Positions 5,098 to 7,157 of a DNA stretch of 7,157 nucleotides are shown here, piece after piece (within the stretch, counting starts at the first letter, position 1; each line of letters begins with the position of its first letter). A program made the position numbers and the translations under genes. Origin of the DNA: an uncultured Desulfotignum sp. (lineage in GTDB: Bacteria > Desulfobacterota > Desulfobacteria > Desulfobacterales > Desulfobacteraceae); contig CALGAJ010000349.1 of assembly GCA_937951975.1 (NCBI GenBank), positions 1 through 7,157 on the forward strand. Reading direction: 5' to 3'. The notes under the pieces are model-generated. The model was not told the DNA's origin. It saw only the letters and a list, made by a program, of their open reading frames with translations, and did no database searches.

Positions 5098-6434
5098 GTC
5101 TTGAGTTCATGACAGTGGCCATGTTTGCCACCCTGATTCTCGCTATTATTCTCGGGCATCCACTGGCCTACACCCTGGCTGCGGTGGCCACCCTTTTCGG
5201 ACTGATTGACAATGGATTTGTGGTCTCCAGACTGTTTGAAATGTTTATCAACAACATCTGGGGGTTGATGGAAAACTATACCCTGGTGGCCATTCCGCTG
5301 TTCATTCTCATGGCCCAGATCCTGGACCGGTCCAAGGTATCGGATGCCCTGTTCGAGTCCATGTATGTGGTGCTGGGCAGTATCAAGGGCGGTCTGGGCC
5401 TGGCCGTAGTGCTGGTGTGCACGGTGTTTGCCGCCACCACCGGGATCATCGGTGCCTCCGTGGTGGCCATGGGGCTTCTGGCAACCCCGGCCCTCATGGG
5501 CAAAGGATACCAGAAAGAACTGACTGCGGGCATCATCTGTGCCTCCGGCACCTTAGGCATCCTGATCCCGCCCTCCATCATGATGGTGGTGTACGGCGGA
5601 CTCACCGGCATGAAGGAAACTTCCGTGGGCAACCTGTTTGCCGGCGCCATTTTTCCGGGCCTGTTGCTGGCGGGTCTGTACTTTGCCTATATTTTTGTCC
5701 GGTGCAATATCAACCCGAAGCTGGGGCCCCCGATCTCAAAACAGGAGGCGTCCGGGTACACGGCCCGCCAGAAATGGGCCATGACCCTGAAGTCGCTGCT
5801 GCCGCCGCTGATTCTGATTCTGGCGGTCATGGGAACCATCCTGGGCGGTGTGGCCACGCCCACGGAAGCGGCGGGCTTAGGGGCATTCGGTGCCGGAATT
5901 CTGGCTTTTTTAAACAGAAAACTCAACTGGACCGTGCTCAAGGAAAGCGCCTATGCCACCATGAAAACCACCTCCATGGTCATGATGCTGTTTGTGGGCG
6001 GAAAATTCTTCTCCGCCGTGTTCCTGAGCATGGGCGGCGGCGATGTGGTGGCGGATCTGCTCATCGGATCCGGCATGAACGAGTGGATCATTCTGTTTAT
6101 CATGATGTTCATCGTTTTCATCATGGGCATGTTCATTGACTGGGCCGCCATCCTGCTGGTAACGGTGCCCATTTTTCTGCCCATCGCCATTGAGCTGGGA
6201 TTCGACCCTCTGTGGTTCTCGCTGCTGCTGTGTGTGAACCTTCAGACCTCTTTTCTCACCCCGCCGTTCGGATACGCCCTGTTCTACTTCAAGGGTGTGG
6301 CACCCATGGATTACACCATGATGCATATTTACAAAGGAATTATGCCCTTTGTACTTTTACAGATTATCAGTATCGGCCTGCTGTGTCTGTTTCCATCCCT
6401 GGTCACCTGGCTGCCGGGGGTGTTTTTCGGATAA
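5094..6434 (+). CDS. dctM: TRAP transporter large permease subunit
   Basis: This 446-residue polytopic inner-membrane protein forms the sodium-coupled translocation pathway of the TRAP transporter. Hydrophobic segments run through the whole length. Hallmark stretches of the DctM/ion-transporter superfamily are visible: ASGTLGILIPPSIMM (150-164), GGVATPTEAAGLGAFGA (251-267), and near the C-terminus QTSFLTPPFGYALFYFKGVAP (384-404). The last is typical of the COG4664 (mannitol/chloroaromatic-type) branch, in agreement with the types of DctP and DctQ. The start at 5094 is chosen because it overlaps the dctQ stop (ATGA), has AAAGG 7 nt upstream and starts directly with a membrane-type N-terminus. 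The frame is open upstream within dctQ, but that part has no membrane character. Length is normal, and no frameshift or missing motif is seen. Confidence 0.94.
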   Translation: MSLEFMTVAMFATLILAIILGHPLAYTLAAVATLFGLIDNGFVVSRLFEMFINNIWGLMENYTLVAIPLFILMAQILDRSKVSDALFESMYVVLGSIKGGLGLAVVLVCTVFAATTGIIGASVVAMGLLATPALMGKGYQKELTAGIICASGTLGILIPPSIMMVVYGGLTGMKETSVGNLFAGAIFPGLLLAGLYFAYIFVRCNINPKLGPPISKQEASGYTARQKWAMTLKSLLPPLILILAVMGTILGGVATPTEAAGLGAFGAGILAFLNRKLNWTVLKESAYATMKTTSMVMMLFVGGKFFSAVFLSMGGGDVVADLLIGSGMNEWIILFIMMFIVFIMGMFIDWAAILLVTVPIFLPIAIELGFDPLWFSLLLCVNLQTSFLTPPFGYALFYFKGVAPMDYTMMHIYKGIMPFVLLQIISIGLLCLFPSLVTWLPGVFFG

Positions 6435-6599
6435 ATCTGTCCTTGCACATGATTTTTTTAGATGCCGGGCAATCATGCTGGCGGTTTTCCAGATCTTTGC
6501 GCTTTCCCTGGAACAGATCCATGAGAATGGGTTGTATTTTGTCAATTGAATCATATTGTTTGAGAATATCAATCACAAAACAGACAGGGATGGCGCATC
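6435..6599. other. Intergenic region after dctM
   Basis: No convincing gene is seen. Two weak, overlapping inverted repeats follow dctM: CATGATT (6448-6454) with AATCATG (6471-6477), and GCCGG (6464-6468) with CTGGC (6478-6482). The second is followed by GGTTTTCC, so it may be a poor terminator. TTGTCA (6539-6544), a 17-bp spacer and GAGAAT (6562-6567) form a possible weak promoter for the cyclase gene. All of these are low-confidence. Confidence 0.3.
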
Positions 6600-7157
6600 A
6601 TGCCGAACAGGGACAAAAAAAGAACCGGGGTCCGGGAAATCCTGGTTATGGGGGTTTTCTGGCGGATTCTGTTTATCGAGGCGGTGCTGCTGATATATTC
6701 CCTGGGTTACCGGTGGCTGGCCGAAGGGGCCGGTCCCATGGAACTGTTCTGGTATGCCATACGGATCATGGTGCTGGTGGCCATCATCGTGGTCTTCATG
6801 GTGGTGAGCCTGAAGCACTTTCTGACCCGGAAAATCATCGATCCCCTGGAACGGATCACCGTTGCCAACCGGCAGATCGAGACCGACTTTTCCAAAGCGG
6901 ACAGCATTGAGCTGCCGGCGGATACGCCCGATGAAATCAAGGCCATTGTCTCCACCCGGGCGGCCATGCTGGAACGCATCATCCGGGTGTCGGAGCAGCG
7001 GCTCCAGCTGGTCCGGTTCATCAAAGACACATTCGGCCGGTATCTTTCCAAAAAAGTGGTGGAGGAGATCCTCTCTTCAGACAAAGGCCGGCAGATCGGG
7101 GGCTCCCGGAAAACCGTCACCGTGCTCATGGCCGATCTGAGGGGGTTCACCACTCTT
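6600..7157 (+). CDS. Membrane-anchored HAMP-adenylate/guanylate cyclase (class III), 5' part
   Basis: The first 186 codons are present and the gene runs off the right edge. Two hydrophobic segments (about 14-37 and 49-71) are separated by only about ten residues, so there is almost no periplasmic sensor. A HAMP-like linker follows (about 72-128), with the DPLERI proline-glutamate motif and ELPADTPDEI. After a short helical linker comes FGRYLSKKVVEEIL (145-158) and then VLMADLRGFTTL (175-186), the start of a class III nucleotide cyclase domain in which D179 is the first metal-binding aspartate. The product would make cAMP or cGMP on the cytoplasmic side; the substrate-specifying residues lie beyond the window. 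The ATG at 6600 has AGGGA 9 nt upstream and is the first usable start after an in-frame stop at 6561-6563. It is 165 bp beyond dctM and probably a separate unit; no functional link to the transporter is visible. Confidence 0.88.
   Translation, partial: MPNRDKKRTGVREILVMGVFWRILFIEAVLLIYSLGYRWLAEGAGPMELFWYAIRIMVLVAIIVVFMVVSLKHFLTRKIIDPLERITVANRQIETDFSKADSIELPADTPDEIKAIVSTRAAMLERIIRVSEQRLQLVRFIKDTFGRYLSKKVVEEILSSDKGRQIGGSRKTVTVLMADLRGFTTL

Noticed and set aside
6357..6572. Minus-strand 71-codon and plus-strand 66-codon frames around the dctM-cyclase gap
   Set aside because: No ribosome binding site or recognisable family is seen, and both partly overlap dctM; chance frames are likely.
6212..6910. 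Plus-strand 232-codon frame spanning the dctM end and the cyclase start
   Set aside because: It is out of frame with both genes, and its translation has no coherent domain. The cyclase frame from 6600 explains the coding signal.
1..7157. CRISPR arrays, insertion sequences, tRNA/rRNA genes, attachment sites
   Set aside because: No regularly spaced repeats, transposase-like frames, terminal inverted repeats or structural RNA signatures were seen on either strand.

Overview
The window carries one divergently arranged catabolic locus plus the start of an apparently unrelated signalling gene. Gene content (a two-subunit GlcD/GlcF-type flavin/iron-sulfur 2-hydroxyacid dehydrogenase, a TRAP carboxylate transporter, a class III nucleotide cyclase), moderately GC-rich coding sequence and AT-rich intergenic DNA suggest an anaerobic, probably sulfate-reducing member of the Desulfobacterota (Desulfobacteraceae-like). 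That assignment is an inference from gene style; no marker gene is present.

Left half, minus strand: reading leftwards from about 2934 are glcD (FAD subunit), glcF (iron-sulfur subunit, 6 bp after glcD) and the first 52 codons of a GntR-family regulator of the FadR type, cut by the window edge. They look like one transcription unit. Right half, plus strand: dctP, dctQ and dctM, a complete TRAP transporter of the type related to 2-oxoacid/lactate/chloroaromatic carriers. dctQ and dctM overlap by 4 bp. dctP is separated from dctQ by 116 bp that contain a strong hairpin.

The 382-bp divergent region between glcD and dctP (2935-3316) is the most informative part. On each strand it has a perfect TTGACA -35 box, a 17-bp spacer and a 4/6-match -10 box. 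Each -10 box is followed within 1-3 bp by a TTGGT-N3-ACCA(A) palindrome of the kind bound by PdhR/LldR-type GntR repressors. Both palindromes cover the predicted transcription start. The simplest reading is that the GntR protein encoded at the left edge represses uptake (dctPQM) and oxidation (glcDF) together and is relieved by the substrate, probably a 2-hydroxymonocarboxylate such as D-lactate or glycolate. The exact substrate cannot be read from the sequence.

From 6435 to 6599 there is a non-coding gap with only weak hairpins. From 6600 to the right edge runs the 5' part of a membrane-anchored HAMP-adenylate/guanylate cyclase. No mobile elements, CRISPR arrays, tRNA or rRNA genes were seen. 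No wholly new system is evident; the regulatory architecture and two RNA structures in the transporter operon are the points most worth checking.
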